A stretch of 64,000 bases of DNA, taken from positions 806,001-870,000 of the forward strand of contig NZ_CAKAKO010000003.1 in assembly GCF_916700565.1 (NCBI RefSeq), written 5' to 3'. The DNA is from Xenophilus sp. Marseille-Q4582 (GTDB lineage: Bacteria; Pseudomonadota; Gammaproteobacteria; Burkholderiales; Burkholderiaceae_C). The position numbers and the translations under genes are program-made. Below the pieces are notes generated by a model. That model had not been told where the DNA came from and ran no database searches. It saw only the letters and a program-made list of their open reading frames with translations. How positions within the stretch are numbered: position 1 is the stretch's first letter; every line of letters starts with the position of its first letter. This document shows, piece by piece, positions 46,043 to 57,211 of the stretch.

Positions 46043-47374
46043 TCAGGGCGTGGTGCCCGGGGAAGCGGGGAATTGTAGGGTGGCGGCCCACGCGGCCACG
46101 TCGGACAGCGGGCGCAGCACCTGGGCGCCGCTGCCGTCGCGCAGCGCCTTGACGGTCACTTCACCGCGAGCGACCTCGTCCTCCCCGAAGATCAGTGCAA
46201 AGGCCGCGCCACTGGCATCGGCTTTCTTGAACTGCGCCTTCATGCTGCCGCCGCCGGCATGCAGCAGCACGCGGACCCCTGCGGCGCGCAGGGCCTCCAG
46301 CGCCACCATGGCTTGCGGCAGCTGCGCCGGCTGCGGCGCAATGGCATAGACGGCCGGCGCCGGCGCGGGCACCGGCAGGCCCAGGGCCTGGATCAGCAGC
46401 AGCAGCCGCTCCACGCCCAGGCCGAAGCCCACGGCCGGGGCCGGCTTGCCGCCCATCTGGCCGATCAGGCCGTCGTAGCGTCCACCGCCGCACACCGTGC
46501 CCTGCGAGCCCAGCTGGTCGGTGACCCACTCGAAGACCGTGAGGTTGTAGTAGTCCATGCCGCGCACCAGGCGCGGGTTCACGCGGTATTCCAGGCCGGC
46601 CGCGTCGAGCACGGCGCGCACGGCGTCGAAGTGCGCGCGCGATTCGTCGCCCAGGAAGTCCATGAGCTGCGGTGCGGCCTCGACCATGGCCTGCATGGCC
46701 GGGTTCTTGGTATCGAGGATGCGCAGCGGGTTGCTGTGCAGGCGGCGCTTCGCATCCTCGTCCAGCAGATCGGCATGGGCCTCGAAGTGGCGCACCAGCG
46801 CATCGCGGTGGGCCTGGCGCTCGGCCGGCTGGCCCAGGCTGTTGAGTTCGAGGCGCACGTGCTGGCCTTCGATGAGGCCCAGCTGCTTCCACAGCGCGCG
46901 CACCATCAGGATCAGCTCGGCATCCACGTCGGGACCGGCGAAGCCCAGGGCCTCGACGTCGAGCTGGTGGAACTGGCGGTAGCGGCCCTTCTGCGGTCGC
47001 TCGTGGCGGAACATCGGCCCCATCGTCCACAGCCGCAGCGGGCCGTTGTACAGCGCGTTGTGCTCGACCATGGCGCGCACGATGCCGGCCGTGGCCTCGG
47101 GCCGCAGCGTGAGCTTGTCGCCGTTCATGGAATCGGTGAAGGAATACATCTCCTTCTCGACGATGTCGGTCACCTCGCCCAGGCCACGCACGAACAGCGC
47201 CGTGGGCTCGACCACGGGCGTCACGATGTACTGGTAGCCGTAGCGGGCCAGCACCTCGCGCACGGTGCTCTCGAACCAGTGCCACAGCGCCGAATCGGGC
47301 AGCTTGTCGGTGCGCGGCACGCTCGCCGGCAATATGTCGTTCATGCCTTTGACGGCATTGATCTTGTCAGCCAT
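46043..47374 (-). CDS. hisS: histidyl-tRNA synthetase
   Basis: This 443-residue class II enzyme has motif 2 [15 protein letters not shown], the histidine-binding Gly-Gly-Gly-Arg-Tyr-Asp-Gly and motif 3 Gly-Leu-Gly-Val-Glu-Arg-Leu. A C-terminal anticodon-binding domain follows (about 340-443). It charges tRNA-His. It is separated from ispG by 12 bp and is expected to share its transcript. Confidence 0.97.
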   Translation of the reverse strand: MADKINAVKGMNDILPASVPRTDKLPDSALWHWFESTVREVLARYGYQYIVTPVVEPTALFVRGLGEVTDIVEKEMYSFTDSMNGDKLTLRPEATAGIVRAMVEHNALYNGPLRLWTMGPMFRHERPQKGRYRQFHQLDVEALGFAGPDVDAELILMVRALWKQLGLIEGQHVRLELNSLGQPAERQAHRDALVRHFEAHADLLDEDAKRRLHSNPLRILDTKNPAMQAMVEAAPQLMDFLGDESRAHFDAVRAVLDAAGLEYRVNPRLVRGMDYYNLTVFEWVTDQLGSQGTVCGGGRYDGLIGQMGGKPAPAVGFGLGVERLLLLIQALGLPVPAPAPAVYAIAPQPAQLPQAMVALEALRAAGVRVLLHAGGGSMKAQFKKADASGAAFALIFGEDEVARGEVTVKALRDGSGAQVLRPLSDVAAWAATLQFPASPGTTP

Positions 47375-47386
47375 GGGATGCAGGAA

Positions 47387-48664
47387 TCAGGCTTCGGTGG
47401 CCGGGGCCCGGCCGAAGCGCTTCTCGATGTAGTTCTCGACGATCTGGTGGAATTCGGCGGCGATGTTCTCGCCGCGCAGCGTCAGTGCCTTCTCGCCGTC
47501 GATGAAGACGGGCGCGGCCGGCGCCTCGCCGGTGCCGGGCAGGCTGATGCCGATGTCCGCATGCTTGCTCTCGCCGGGGCCGTTGACGATGCAGCCCATC
47601 ACGGCCACCTTCATCGCCTCCACGCCGGGGTACTTGTGGCGCCACACGGGCATCTGCATGCGCAGGTAGTCGTCGATCTGCTTGGCCAGTTCCTGGAAGG
47701 TGGTGCTGGTGGTGCGACCGCAGCCCGGGCAGGCCGTGACGCTCGGAACGAACACGCGCAGGCCGAGCGCCTGCAGGATCTCCGAGGCGATCACGACTTC
47801 CTGCGTGCGCGACTCGCCGGGCTGCGGCGTGAGCGACACGCGGATGGTGTCGCCGATGCCCTCCTGCAGCAGGATCGACAGCGCCGTGGCCGAGGCCACG
47901 GTGCCCTTGGTGCCCATGCCGGCCTCGGTCAGGCCCAGGTGCAGCGCGTAGTCGCAGCGGCGGGCCAGCTCGCGGTAGACCGAGATCAGATCCTGCACGC
48001 CGCTCACCTTGCAGCTCAGGATGACCTGGTTGCCGTCCATGCCCATCGATTCGGCCAGCTTGGCGGAATCGATGGCCGAGGTGACGAGCGCTTCGTACAT
48101 CACGCTCTTGGCGTCCCAGGGCTCGGCGCGCCGGCTGTTGATGTCCATGAGGCTGGCCAGCAGTTCCTGGTCCAGGCTGCCCCAGTTCACACCGATGCGC
48201 ACGACCTTGTTCCAGCGCATCGCGGCCTCGATCATCTGGCCGAACTGCCTGTCTTTCTTGTCGCCCTTGCCCACGTTGCCGGGGTTGATGCGGTACTTGG
48301 ACAGCGCCTCGGCGCAGGCCGGGTACTCGGTCAACAGGCGATGGCCGTTGTAGTGGAAGTCGCCCACCAGCGGCACGTCGACCCCCATGCGGTCGAGCTG
48401 CTCGCGGATGTAGGGCACCTGCGCAGCCGCCTCGGGCGTGTTGACGGTGATGCGCACCATCTCCGAGCCGGCCTGGGCCAGCTCCTTGACCTGGATCGCG
48501 GTCCCGATGGCGTCCACGGTGTCGGTGTTGGTCATCGACTGCACGCGCACCGGCGCGTCGCCGCCCACGGTGACGACGCGCGGGCCCCAGACCACGCGCG
48601 CCTGGCGCGAGCGGCGCGGCGCGGGCGCCGCCGCCTCGATGGGCTGGGCTTCGTGCAAGGTCAC
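47387..48664 (-). CDS. ispG: 4-hydroxy-3-methylbut-2-enyl-diphosphate synthase IspG
   Basis: This 425-residue enzyme of the MEP isoprenoid pathway has 4Fe-4S ligands Cys312 and Cys315 in Cys-Pro-Gly-Cys and Cys358 in Gly-Cys-Ile-Val-Asn-Gly-Pro-Gly-Glu. It converts 2-C-methylerythritol 2,4-cyclodiphosphate to HMBPP. The start is GTG at 48664, overlapping the rodZ stop as GTGA, so translation is coupled. The N-terminal 22 or so residues before Val-Val-Trp-Gly are Ala/Pro-rich and variable. Confidence 0.96.
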   Translation of the reverse strand: MTLHEAQPIEAAAPAPRRSRQARVVWGPRVVTVGGDAPVRVQSMTNTDTVDAIGTAIQVKELAQAGSEMVRITVNTPEAAAQVPYIREQLDRMGVDVPLVGDFHYNGHRLLTEYPACAEALSKYRINPGNVGKGDKKDRQFGQMIEAAMRWNKVVRIGVNWGSLDQELLASLMDINSRRAEPWDAKSVMYEALVTSAIDSAKLAESMGMDGNQVILSCKVSGVQDLISVYRELARRCDYALHLGLTEAGMGTKGTVASATALSILLQEGIGDTIRVSLTPQPGESRTQEVVIASEILQALGLRVFVPSVTACPGCGRTTSTTFQELAKQIDDYLRMQMPVWRHKYPGVEAMKVAVMGCIVNGPGESKHADIGISLPGTGEAPAAPVFIDGEKALTLRGENIAAEFHQIVENYIEKRFGRAPATEA

Positions 48665-49605
48665 GGCTTCACCTCGAAACGTGCGACACCGCCCGAGCGC
48701 GTGATCGGCGCCAGGTCGAAGGCCTGGCCCTGCACCTGCACCTCCACCACGGCCGCGCGGCCCACGGTCACGGCCAGCGGCAGATCGGCCTGCGGCACCG
48801 AGGCCGTCTCGCCGTCCTTGAGCGTGCGCTCGAACACGGTGCGGCCGCCCGTGCCCGTGACGCGGATCCACGACTCGCCGCGCGCCTTGAAGACCAACAC
48901 CTCGGGCGTCGAAACCGGGGCGGCCGGCACACTGTCGGCAGCGGGCGGCGCGTCGGCCGCGGGCACGGCCGCTGCCGATGCAGCAGCCACGGGGGGCGCT
49001 GCGGGCGCCGGCGCCGCCACCGGGGCCGGCTGCGGCGTCTCGGCCACCATGCCCTCGGGCGGGCGGCTGTCTTCGTCCGCGGCCTCCTGCGCGCCGCCGC
49101 CGGTCAGGCGCGTCCAGGCGGCAGACATCGACTCGGTGGCCGATTGCGGCAGGAAGTAGATCACCAGCGCGCCCACCAGCAGCAGCCCCACCACCGCCAG
49201 CAGCGGACGCGAAGGCCCGCCCGTGAGGCCGGCGCGCACGCTGCTGCGTTGCGCCTGGGGGCGGATGTTGCCGCTCATCGTGCGGTCGGCCTCGGCCAGC
49301 ACCGCACGCGGCGCGCCGGGCAGCTTCTCGAGCACGGGGGCGGGATCGACGCGCAGTGCGCGGCACATGCTGGCCGCCAGCGCACGCGCGAAGACCGGGT
49401 CCGGCAGCGCGTCGATCTGGTCGGCCTCCAGCGCCGCCAGCTTCTGCGTCGGCACCTTCAGCGCCGCGGCCACCACGTCGAGGTGCAGACCGTGCGCCTC
49501 GCGCGCCTGGCGCAGCATCTGGCCGGCGCTCAATTCGCCCGAGGGGGGGTCCGGCACCAGCGGCATGGCCGCCGAGGGGCTGAACTCGCTCGCACGCTCA
49601 ATCAT
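48661..49605 (-). CDS. rodZ: cytoskeletal protein RodZ-like (HTH and DUF4115)
   Basis: This 314-residue protein has a cytoplasmic helix-turn-helix of the Xre type (about 27-85; [12 protein letters not shown]), one membrane helix (135-152), a Pro/Ala-rich periplasmic linker and a beta-rich C-terminal DUF4115 domain (Trp-Ile-Arg-Val-Thr-Gly-Thr-Gly-Gly). RodZ links MreB to the elongasome and keeps rod shape. The ATG at 49605 overlaps the end of pilW by 8 bp with aaggga upstream. Confidence 0.93.
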   Translation of the reverse strand: MIERASEFSPSAAMPLVPDPPSGELSAGQMLRQAREAHGLHLDVVAAALKVPTQKLAALEADQIDALPDPVFARALAASMCRALRVDPAPVLEKLPGAPRAVLAEADRTMSGNIRPQAQRSSVRAGLTGGPSRPLLAVVGLLLVGALVIYFLPQSATESMSAAWTRLTGGGAQEAADEDSRPPEGMVAETPQPAPVAAPAPAAPPVAAASAAAVPAADAPPAADSVPAAPVSTPEVLVFKARGESWIRVTGTGGRTVFERTLKDGETASVPQADLPLAVTVGRAAVVEVQVQGQAFDLAPITRSGGVARFEVKP

Positions 49606-50404
49606 CAAACTGTCCCTTCTCGAAGGCCCGCGCCTCGCGCGAATCGGGATATCGCCGCTGCAGCTGGCTGGCCAGCTCGTTCATGGCTTCGCGGTTGCCC
49701 AGCCGGCGTTCGGTGCGAATGCCCAGCCACAGCGATTCGGCATTGGAAACCGGCCCATTGTTGACGCGCCGGATGTAGAACTGGGCCCGCGCGTATTCGC
49801 CGCGCTGGTACAGCAGCAGCGCGAGGTTGTAGCCGATGACGGGATTGGCCGCGTCGATCTCGTAGGCCTGCGTCAGCGCGCGCTCGGCGTCGGCGCGCTG
49901 GCCCGCCTGCAGGTGGCAGATGCCCTGCGTCATCAGCGTCTTGGCGGACTCCGCATAGCCGGGCGCGGCGAGCGCCGCCGCGAACTGCTGCTGCGCATCG
50001 GCGTAGCGCTGCTGCTGGCACATCAGCCACGCGTAGTTGTGGCGCACGTTGCCGTCGCGCGGGTTGATCACGATCGCGCGCCGGAAGCTGTCCTCGGCGC
50101 GGCCCGGGTCGTCCAGCCGCATGTAGATCAGCCCGCGCAGGCTGTAGGCATCGACGGAATTCGGGTCGGCCGCCAGCGCCTGGTTGACCTCTTCGAGCGC
50201 GATCTGCGTCTGCCCCTGCTCGAAATAGCCGGTGGCCAGTTGCAGCCGGATGCGCGCGCGATGGCGCGCCTGCTCGGGATCGTTCGCCGTCGTCGGCGCG
50301 GGCAGGCCGGCGTTGTTCACGTCGGGCAGCGAGGTGGTGACCGTGGTGGTGGTCTTGCAGGCGCCGAGCGCCAGGCAGGCCGCCAGCGCCAGCAGCCAGC
50401 GCAT
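49598..50404 (-). CDS. pilW: type IV pilus biogenesis/stability lipoprotein PilW (PilF)
   Basis: This 268-residue protein has a lipoprotein signal ending Leu-Gly-Ala-Cys (Cys16) and then six TPR repeats (for example Gly-Tyr-Phe-Glu-Gln-Gly-Gln-Thr-Gln-Ile-Ala-Leu-Glu-Glu and Arg-His-Asn-Tyr-Ala-Trp-Leu). PilW/PilF pilots secretin PilQ assembly in the outer membrane. The gene lies between rlmN (125-bp gap) and rodZ (overlap), the usual betaproteobacterial order. Confidence 0.94.
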   Translation of the reverse strand: MRWLLALAACLALGACKTTTTVTTSLPDVNNAGLPAPTTANDPEQARHRARIRLQLATGYFEQGQTQIALEEVNQALAADPNSVDAYSLRGLIYMRLDDPGRAEDSFRRAIVINPRDGNVRHNYAWLMCQQQRYADAQQQFAAALAAPGYAESAKTLMTQGICHLQAGQRADAERALTQAYEIDAANPVIGYNLALLLYQRGEYARAQFYIRRVNNGPVSNAESLWLGIRTERRLGNREAMNELASQLQRRYPDSREARAFEKGQFDD

Positions 50405-50529
50405 GCCGCCCCGTCCCGTCCCACACCCCTGCTCTTGCTGGATCGCGCGGCGCGCGGCGGGCGCGCCCTTCGGATGCCCGCCGCCCGGCGGCAGTCCGGC
50501 GGCAAGAGAGGTCTGGAAGGTCATCGGCT

Positions 50530-51684
50530 TCAGTGCTCCTGGGTCATGGCTGGCCGGGCTGCGGGCGCGCCGGCCCGCTGCATCATCACCGTGCGGCGCT
50601 GCGCCATGCGGTCTGCGGCGCGCGTGCGGTCCTTGACGTCGCCGGCCAGCTGGCCGCACGCCGCGTCGATGTCGTCCCCGCGGGTCTTGCGCACCGTGGT
50701 CACGATGCCCGCATCGGCCAGCGTACGCGCGAAGGCCTGCACCCGCGGCGCGGGCGAGCGCAGCAGGCCCGAGGCCGGGAAAGGGTTGAAGGGGATCAGG
50801 TTGAACTTGCAGGACACGCCCTGGCTGCGCACCAGGTCGATCAGCTGCTGCGCATGCGCATCGCTGTCGTTCACGCCGTCGAGCATGCAGTACTCGAAGG
50901 TGATGAAGTCGCGCGGCGCATGGTCGAGGTAGCGCTTGCAGGCGGCCAGCAGTTCGGCGATGGGGTACTTGCGGTTCAGCGGCACCAGGTCGTCGCGCAG
51001 CGGGTCGTTGGGCGCGTGCAGCGACACGGCCATGGCCACCGGGCAGTCCTGCGCCAGGCGGTCGATCATGGGCACCACGCCCGAGGTGGACACCGTGACG
51101 CGGCGGCGCGACAGGCCATAGGCGTTGTCGTCCAGCATGGTGCGCAGCGCGGGCACCAGCGCCGCATAGTTCTGCAGCGGCTCGCCCATGCCCATCATCA
51201 CCACGTTGGAGATGATGCGCTCGTCGCGGCCCAGGTGCTTGCGCAGGAAGTGTTCGGCGAACCAGAGCTGGGCCACGATCTCGCCGGTGCTCAGGTTGCG
51301 GCTGAAGCCCTGGTGGCCCGTGGAGCAGAAGCGGCAGCCCACGGCGCAGCCGGCTTGCGAGGACACGCACAGCGTGCCGCGATCATCTTCCGGAATGAAC
51401 ACGGCTTCGACGGCATTGCCGTCACCGACGTCGAACAGCCACTTGATGGTGCCGTCGGCGGAAATGTGTTGGGTGATGACGGGCAGGCCCTGGACCTGCG
51501 CGACGCCGGCCAGCTTGCCGCGCAGCGACTTGGCCAGGTCCGTCATCTGCGTGAAGTCGCTCGCGCCGCGCTGGTGGATCCAGCGGAACAGCTGCGTGGC
51601 GCGAAAGCGCTTCTCGCCCAGCCGCTCGCAGAACGCGGCCAGTCCTTCGAGATCGAAATCGAGCAGGTTGGTGGCGGTCGTCAT
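50530..51684 (-). CDS. rlmN: dual-specificity rRNA/tRNA adenine-C2 methyltransferase RlmN
   Basis: This 384-residue radical-SAM enzyme has a cluster motif of Cys113, Cys117 and Cys120 (Cys-Ala-Val-Gly-Cys-Arg-Phe-Cys). The methyl-carrying Cys343 lies in Asp-Ala-Ala-Cys-Gly-Gln-Leu. It methylates A2503 of 23S rRNA and A37 of several tRNAs. The start at 51684 gives the conserved N terminus (Asn-Leu-Leu-Asp-Phe-Asp). It follows ndk by 62 bp. Confidence 0.97.
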   Translation of the reverse strand: MTTATNLLDFDLEGLAAFCERLGEKRFRATQLFRWIHQRGASDFTQMTDLAKSLRGKLAGVAQVQGLPVITQHISADGTIKWLFDVGDGNAVEAVFIPEDDRGTLCVSSQAGCAVGCRFCSTGHQGFSRNLSTGEIVAQLWFAEHFLRKHLGRDERIISNVVMMGMGEPLQNYAALVPALRTMLDDNAYGLSRRRVTVSTSGVVPMIDRLAQDCPVAMAVSLHAPNDPLRDDLVPLNRKYPIAELLAACKRYLDHAPRDFITFEYCMLDGVNDSDAHAQQLIDLVRSQGVSCKFNLIPFNPFPASGLLRSPAPRVQAFARTLADAGIVTTVRKTRGDDIDAACGQLAGDVKDRTRAADRMAQRRTVMMQRAGAPAARPAMTQEH

Positions 51685-51746
51685 GGCGGGGCTGGATTTT
51701 TGTCTGAGCAGGCGGCGCGGGCTCAGGCCACACGCCGCCAGGGCGC

Positions 51747-52172
51747 TCAGCGCGCGTAGACGTTCGCGGCGGGGAAGAAGAAAGCGATCTCGACGGCGGC
51801 CGTTTCGGGCGCGTCGGAGCCATGCACGGCGTTGGCGTCGATGCTGTCGGCGAAGTCGGCGCGGATGGTGCCGGCAGCGGCCTTCTTGGGGTCGGTGGCG
51901 CCCATCAGGTCGCGGTTCTTGGCGATGGCGTTCTCGCCTTCCAGCACCTGCACGAACACGGGACCGGAGACCATGAAGTCCACCAGGTCCTTGAAGAAGG
52001 GACGCTCCTTGTGCACGGCGTAGAACTGCTCGGCTTCGGCGCGCGACAGGTGCACCAGCTTGGCGGCGGCGATCTTCAGGCCGGCGGCCTCGAAGCGGGA
52101 AACGATCTTGCCGATGACGTTCTTGGCGACGGCGTCGGGCTTGATGATGGACAGGGTACGTTCGATGGCCAT
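51747..52172 (-). CDS. ndk: nucleoside diphosphate kinase
   Basis: This 141-residue protein has the active-site His117 in Asn-Ala-Val-His-Gly-Ser-Asp and the N-terminal [11 protein letters not shown]. It transfers the gamma-phosphate between nucleoside triphosphates and diphosphates. It is the first gene of the leftward run; the 287-bp upstream space to rluB probably contains the promoter of the whole set. Confidence 0.97.
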   Translation of the reverse strand: MAIERTLSIIKPDAVAKNVIGKIVSRFEAAGLKIAAAKLVHLSRAEAEQFYAVHKERPFFKDLVDFMVSGPVFVQVLEGENAIAKNRDLMGATDPKKAAAGTIRADFADSIDANAVHGSDAPETAAVEIAFFFPAANVYAR

Positions 52173-52343
52173 GATGAGCTTTCTGAGCGGATTGCTTGTT
52201 GGAAGCGTTTTGGAAAAGCGGGAAGCGACATTTGCCCGGGGGCCCTGCGCAGGCAGGGGCTCGAACCAGGGTCGGGCCGGATTGACACGGCCTGGCTCGG
52301 CGACCGCCGACACGCACGCACTGCCGCGCGGACAAAGCGCACG

Positions 52344-52349
52344 ATTTTA
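52344..52349 (-). promoter_or_regulatory. possible -10 box upstream of ndk
   Basis: On the minus strand this reads TAAAAT, five of six bases of the sigma-70 -10 consensus, in an AT island of a GC-rich spacer about 172 bp before the ndk ATG. No good -35 box is visible at the proper distance, so it is only a candidate. Nothing else coding was seen in the 52173-52459 spacer. Confidence 0.3.
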
Positions 52350-52459
52350 ACCCGGGCCCCTCGCGCCCCTTAGGGCGCCGGGCTCAAAAACAGCAGGGAA
52401 ATCGGTGGCTCGGGGCGCGCGCGGCCAGCGCGGGCCCGCGCCCCGGCACCGCCTGGCGG

Positions 52460-54223
52460 TCAGCGCGAGCGGCCGCCGCGCCGGTTGCCACCCCGGCCGC
52501 CACCGCCACCGCCGCCGCCCGACGGGCCGCCGAAGCCGCCACCGCCGCGGCGCGCTTCCTTGCGCTGGCGCATGAAGCTGTCGGCGCCGATGTAGCCCAG
52601 CGAGGTCTTCATCGGGTCGGGTTGCGCACCGCCGCCGCTCCCACCGCCAGCGCCCTTGGCGCCGCCGCGCTTGCCGCCCGGCCGGCCCTTCTTGGCGCCG
52701 TTGCGGACCGCGCCGGCGTCGCCGTCCCGGCCCGGCCACGCACCGCGGGCCGGGCTCCCCGCCTCGGGTGGGCGGGCGCCGCCGCGCTGGCTGCGGCCGT
52801 CGCCGCGCCGGGCCTTCTTGCCGTTGCGGCCGCCCCCTTCGTTCTGCCGCGGCAGGGCCGGCATGTCGGCGCCGGCCGCCTGGGTGAGCGCCCGGATGTC
52901 GCGCTCGTCCAGCTCCATCCAGGCGCCGCGCTTGAGGCCGCGCGGCAGCAGCATCGCACCGTAGCGGATGCGGATCAGCCGGCTCACGGCATGGCCGACG
53001 GCCTCGAACAGGCGGCGCACCTCGCGGTTGCGGCCTTCGGAGATGGTCACGCGGTACCACTGGTTCGAGCCTTCGCCACCCCCGTCCTCGATGGTGCCGA
53101 ACTGCGCGCGCCCGTCGGCCAGCTGCACGCCGTCGAGCAGGCGCTGCTTCTCTTCGTTGCTCAAGGCACCCAGCACGCGCACGGCGTATTCGCGCTCCAG
53201 ACCGAAGCGCGGGTGCATCAGGCGGTTGGCCAGTTCGCCGGAACTGGAAAAGAGCAGCAGGCCTTCGGTGTTCAGGTCCAGCCGGCCCACCGACTGCCAC
53301 TTGCCCTGGTGCAGGCGCGGCAGCTTGCGAAACACCGTGGGCCGGTTCTGCGGGTCGTCGTGCGTCACCACCTCACCCACAGGCTTGTGGTAGGCGATCA
53401 CGCGCGGCGGCGGGGGCGCGATGCGGTAGCGGATCGGCTTGCCGTTGAACTTGATCTGGTCGCCGTACTGGATGCGCTGGCCGATGTGGGCCGGCTCGTT
53501 GTTGACCGAGATGCGGCCCTCGAGGATCAGGCGCTCCATCTCCAGCCGCGAGCCCAGGCCGGCCTGCGCCAGCACCTTGTGCAGCTTGGGCGCGTCGGCC
53601 TGCGGCAGCAGCACGCGCTTGGGCGGCGCCACGTCGGCGCTGCCTTCGTCGGCATCGAACTGGCCCGACACCACGTCGGCGAACTGGATCGGCTCCGGCG
53701 GCGGCGCGTTGCGCGCCGCGCGGGCGGCGGCCCGCTGCTGGCGGTCGAACTCGTCGTCGTCCTCGTCATCGTCCTCGTCGTCTTCCAGCTCCTGCGACCG
53801 GTCCCCGACGCCCGCACCGCCCGCGTCGCTGGCGCGCCCATCGGCGGCAGGGGCCGACGTGGGGCGCGACGGGGCGGCCGGCACGGAGGCAGGCGCGTCC
53901 GCGGCGGCGATCGCTGCCTGCGCAGCAGGCTCGGCCTCCAAGGACGCCGGTGCCGCATCGGCCTCGGCGGGCTGCACGGCTGGCGCGCTTTCCTCGGGGG
54001 AGACGGCGGCCTTGGGCGGACGGGGCTTGCGCTTGCGGGGCGCCACAGGCGCTGGCGCGGCCGCCGGCGTGCTCACGTCCGGCGCAGCCTCGGCAGAGGC
54101 TTCGGGGCTGTCGGCCGCGGCGGCCGCTGCCCGGGTCGTGCGCGGCTTGCGCTTGCGCGGCGCGGGCGCGGCCTCGTCGGCTGCGGGTGCAGCTTCAGCC
54201 GCGGGCGCAGCAGCCGCCGGCAC
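52460..54223 (-). CDS. rluB: 23S rRNA pseudouridine synthase RluB-like with long disordered tails
   Basis: The catalytic core has an S4 domain ([14 protein letters not shown]) and a pseudouridine synthase domain with the catalytic Asp in Gly-Arg-Leu-Asp-Leu-Asn-Thr-Glu-Gly. This fits RluB/RsuA-type enzymes, which modify U2605 of 23S rRNA. Before the core lie about 190 residues of Ala/Pro-rich sequence with two Arg-Lys-Arg-Lys-Pro-Arg motifs and an Asp/Glu run. After it lie about 125 residues rich in Gly and Arg. The start is unclear: the ATG overlapping the scpB stop (54271-54273) is one base out of frame. The GTG at 54223 is the first in-frame candidate without overlap. Confidence 0.85.
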   Translation of the reverse strand: MPAAAAPAAEAAPAADEAAPAPRKRKPRTTRAAAAAADSPEASAEAAPDVSTPAAAPAPVAPRKRKPRPPKAAVSPEESAPAVQPAEADAAPASLEAEPAAQAAIAAADAPASVPAAPSRPTSAPAADGRASDAGGAGVGDRSQELEDDEDDDEDDDEFDRQQRAAARAARNAPPPEPIQFADVVSGQFDADEGSADVAPPKRVLLPQADAPKLHKVLAQAGLGSRLEMERLILEGRISVNNEPAHIGQRIQYGDQIKFNGKPIRYRIAPPPPRVIAYHKPVGEVVTHDDPQNRPTVFRKLPRLHQGKWQSVGRLDLNTEGLLLFSSSGELANRLMHPRFGLEREYAVRVLGALSNEEKQRLLDGVQLADGRAQFGTIEDGGGEGSNQWYRVTISEGRNREVRRLFEAVGHAVSRLIRIRYGAMLLPRGLKRGAWMELDERDIRALTQAAGADMPALPRQNEGGGRNGKKARRGDGRSQRGGARPPEAGSPARGAWPGRDGDAGAVRNGAKKGRPGGKRGGAKGAGGGSGGGAQPDPMKTSLGYIGADSFMRQRKEARRGGGGFGGPSGGGGGGGGRGGNRRGGRSR

Positions 54224-54269
54224 AGCGGGGACTTCCGCCTCGGGGCTCTGGGGGTCGGTGGGGCGGAAG

Positions 54270-55094
<825 letters not shown>

Positions 55095-55223
55095 GGTTCG
55101 CGGTGTCCGGAGGTGGCGCCCTCGGGCGCACGTCAGAAAACGGAAGGGGAAGGAGCGAGCGGCGGGCTGCAGGCAGCCTGGCGCTGCAGCGGGCCGGCGG
55201 ATGCGCCGGCAGGACAAAGACCG

Positions 55224-56204
55224 TCAGGCGCAATTGTAGTCCAGGCCCCAGGCCTCGCAGACGGCCGCCAGGTCGGCCGGCACGGGGGCGCGCCAGTCCA
55301 GCGCCTGCTGCGTGAAGGGGTGCACGAAGGCCAGCCGGTAGGCGTGCAGCGCCTGGCGCTCCAGGCCATGGGCGGGCGCACCGCCGTAGGTCGCATCGCC
55401 CACCAGCGGGTGGCCGATGTGCGCCATGTGCACGCGGATCTGGTGCGTGCGGCCGGTCTCCAGCGTGCAGCGCACCAGGCAGCCCTGCGCCTGCGACCCG
55501 AGCGGCTCGACGAAGGTGCGCGCCGGCTTGCCCGACTGGTGCGCCAGATCGACCACCGCCATGCGCAGGCGGTTGCGCGGGTCGCGGCCGATGGCGGCGT
55601 CCACCTGGCGCGCCCCGCCCTGCCAGGCGCGGTGGGCCAGCGCCACGTACTGCCGCGTGACCTCGCGCGCGGCGATCATGCGCACCAGCGCTTCCATCGC
55701 GCGGCGGCTGCGCGCCACCACCATGAGGCCGCTGGTGTCGCGGTCCAGCCGGTGCACGATGCCGGCGCGCGGCAGCTGGGCCGCCTGCGCATCGCGCGCC
55801 AGCAGGCCGTTGAGCAGCGTGCCCTGCCAGTGGCCCGGCGCCGGATGCACCACCAGCCCGGCGGGCTTGCGGATCACGCACAGGTCGGCGTCCTCGTGCA
55901 CCACGTCCAGCGCCATCGCCTCGGGCTTGAAGGCCTGGCTCTGCGGCGTCGGGCGCAGCTCCACCGTGCCCTGCTCGCCCGCGCGCACGGGCGTGGAAGG
56001 CTTGCGCGCCACGCGCCCCTGCAGTTGCACCGCCCCTTCGTCGATGAGCTGCTGCAGGTAGCTGCGCGAGAACTCGGGCACCTGCAGGGCCAGGGCGCGG
56101 TCCAGGCGCAGGCCGTGCAGCACCGGGTCGATGCGGAAGGCGCGCGTCTCGGGGGCCTCGTCCTGTTCGTCCACGGCCTCCTCGGCCGCCAGCGCCATCG
56201 CCAT
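55224..56204 (-). CDS. rluD: 23S rRNA pseudouridine synthase RluD
   Basis: This protein is about 326 residues long with an S4 domain (Leu-Arg-Leu-Asp-Arg-Ala-Leu-Ala-Leu) and a catalytic domain with Asp154 in His-Arg-Leu-Asp-Arg-Asp-Thr-Ser-Gly. Gly-Arg-Thr-His-Gln-Ile-Arg-Val-His follows further on. RluD makes pseudouridines 1911, 1915 and 1917 in helix 69. The ATG at 56204 is chosen because codons further upstream run into the bamD promoter; a later ATG at 56198 is equally possible. It is divergent from bamD, an arrangement conserved in Betaproteobacteria. Confidence 0.94.
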   Translation of the reverse strand: MAMALAAEEAVDEQDEAPETRAFRIDPVLHGLRLDRALALQVPEFSRSYLQQLIDEGAVQLQGRVARKPSTPVRAGEQGTVELRPTPQSQAFKPEAMALDVVHEDADLCVIRKPAGLVVHPAPGHWQGTLLNGLLARDAQAAQLPRAGIVHRLDRDTSGLMVVARSRRAMEALVRMIAAREVTRQYVALAHRAWQGGARQVDAAIGRDPRNRLRMAVVDLAHQSGKPARTFVEPLGSQAQGCLVRCTLETGRTHQIRVHMAHIGHPLVGDATYGGAPAHGLERQALHAYRLAFVHPFTQQALDWRAPVPADLAAVCEAWGLDYNCA

Positions 56205-56246
56205 GTCCCCCTCGCCCGCAGGGGCGTGGGCCCGGGGGGGGCTCCC

Positions 56247-56252
56247 TATAAT
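56247..56252 (+). promoter_or_regulatory. sigma-70 -10 box of bamD
   Basis: A perfect TATAAT sits 32 bp before the bamD start in a GC-rich region. The -35 position has no good match, so the promoter may depend on an extended spacer or an activator. The same AT patch read on the other strand might serve rluD. Confidence 0.65.
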
Positions 56253-56284
56253 TCCGCGTTCCTGTTTCAAGAAAGCTGCCTCAG

Positions 56285-57094
56285 ATGTATCGCGCCGGAT
56301 TATCGAACGCCCCCGCCTGGGTGGCCCTTTCGCTGGCTGCGGCCCTGCTCGCCGGTTGCTCCACCACCGAGGAGGACCGCACGGCCAACTGGAGCCCCAA
56401 CCGCATCTACGCCGAAGCCAAGGAAGAGGCGGACGGCGGCGCCTACGACAAGGCGGTCCCGCTGTATGAGAAGCTGGAAGGCCGCGCGGCCGGCACGCCG
56501 CTGGCCCAGCAGGCGCAGCTGGACAAGGCCTATGCGCAGTACCGCGCGGGCGACAAGCCGCAGGCCATCGCCACGCTGGACCGCTTCATGAAGCTGCATC
56601 CGGCCAGCCCGGCGATGGACTACGCGCTCTACCTGAAGGGCGTGGTCAACTTCAACGACGACCTCGGCATGTTCGCCTGGCTCACGCGCCAGGACCTGTC
56701 CGAGCGCGACCAGAAGGCGGCCAAGGAATCCTTCGAGTCCTTCAAGGAGCTGGCCACGCGCTTTCCCGAGTCGCGCTACGCGCAGGACGCGCGCCAGCGC
56801 ATGAATTACATCGTGAACTCGCTGGCCCAGTACGAGGTGCACGTGGCGCGCTACTACTACACGCGCGGCGCCTACCTGGCCGCCATCAACCGGGCCCAGA
56901 TCGCGCTGGCCGAGTATCGCGAGGTGCCGGCGCTGGAAGAGGCGCTGTACATCATGGTGCGCTCCTACGACGCGCTGGGCATGAACGACCTGCGCGACGA
57001 CGCGCGCCGCGTGCTGACCACCAACTACCCGCAGAGCAGCTACCTGACCGAGGGCTTTCGCGGCAAGGACGATCCCTGGTGGAAGCTGTGGTGA
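56285..57094 (+). CDS. bamD: outer-membrane assembly lipoprotein BamD
   Basis: This 269-residue protein has a lipoprotein signal ending Leu-Ala-Gly-Cys (Cys25). Five TPR-like repeats follow, with the BamD hallmarks Tyr-Asp-Lys-Ala-Val-Pro-Leu-Tyr-Glu-Lys-Leu-Glu and Phe-Pro-Glu-Ser-Arg-Tyr-Ala-Gln-Asp-Ala-Arg-Gln-Arg-Met. BamD is the essential lipoprotein subunit of the BAM machinery for beta-barrel insertion. It has a sigma-70 -10 box upstream and an intrinsic terminator downstream, so it is monocistronic. Confidence 0.96.
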   Translation: MYRAGLSNAPAWVALSLAAALLAGCSTTEEDRTANWSPNRIYAEAKEEADGGAYDKAVPLYEKLEGRAAGTPLAQQAQLDKAYAQYRAGDKPQAIATLDRFMKLHPASPAMDYALYLKGVVNFNDDLGMFAWLTRQDLSERDQKAAKESFESFKELATRFPESRYAQDARQRMNYIVNSLAQYEVHVARYYYTRGAYLAAINRAQIALAEYREVPALEEALYIMVRSYDALGMNDLRDDARRVLTTNYPQSSYLTEGFRGKDDPWWKLW

Positions 57095-57137
57095 TGCGGC
57101 GCATGCAGGGCTGAACGCACTGCGCGCCCTGCGCAGC

Positions 57138-57170
57138 AACGGCCGCCTTCGGGGCGGCCGTTCTTGTTTT
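57138..57170 (+). terminator. rho-independent terminator of bamD
   Basis: A 10-bp perfect stem aacggccgcc/ggcggccgtt (57138-57147 with 57153-57162) with a five-base loop is followed by cttgtttt. It lies 44 bp after the bamD stop. Confidence 0.85.
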
Positions 57171-57211
57171 CCCCTATCCCTTGTGCGTTTGCGGCAGGCG
57201 GCGGGCGCTCA

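Noticed and set aside
52361-52380. gcgccc/gggcgc hairpin between rluB and ndk as a terminator
   Set aside because: The stem is only six bases and no T-run follows directly on either strand.
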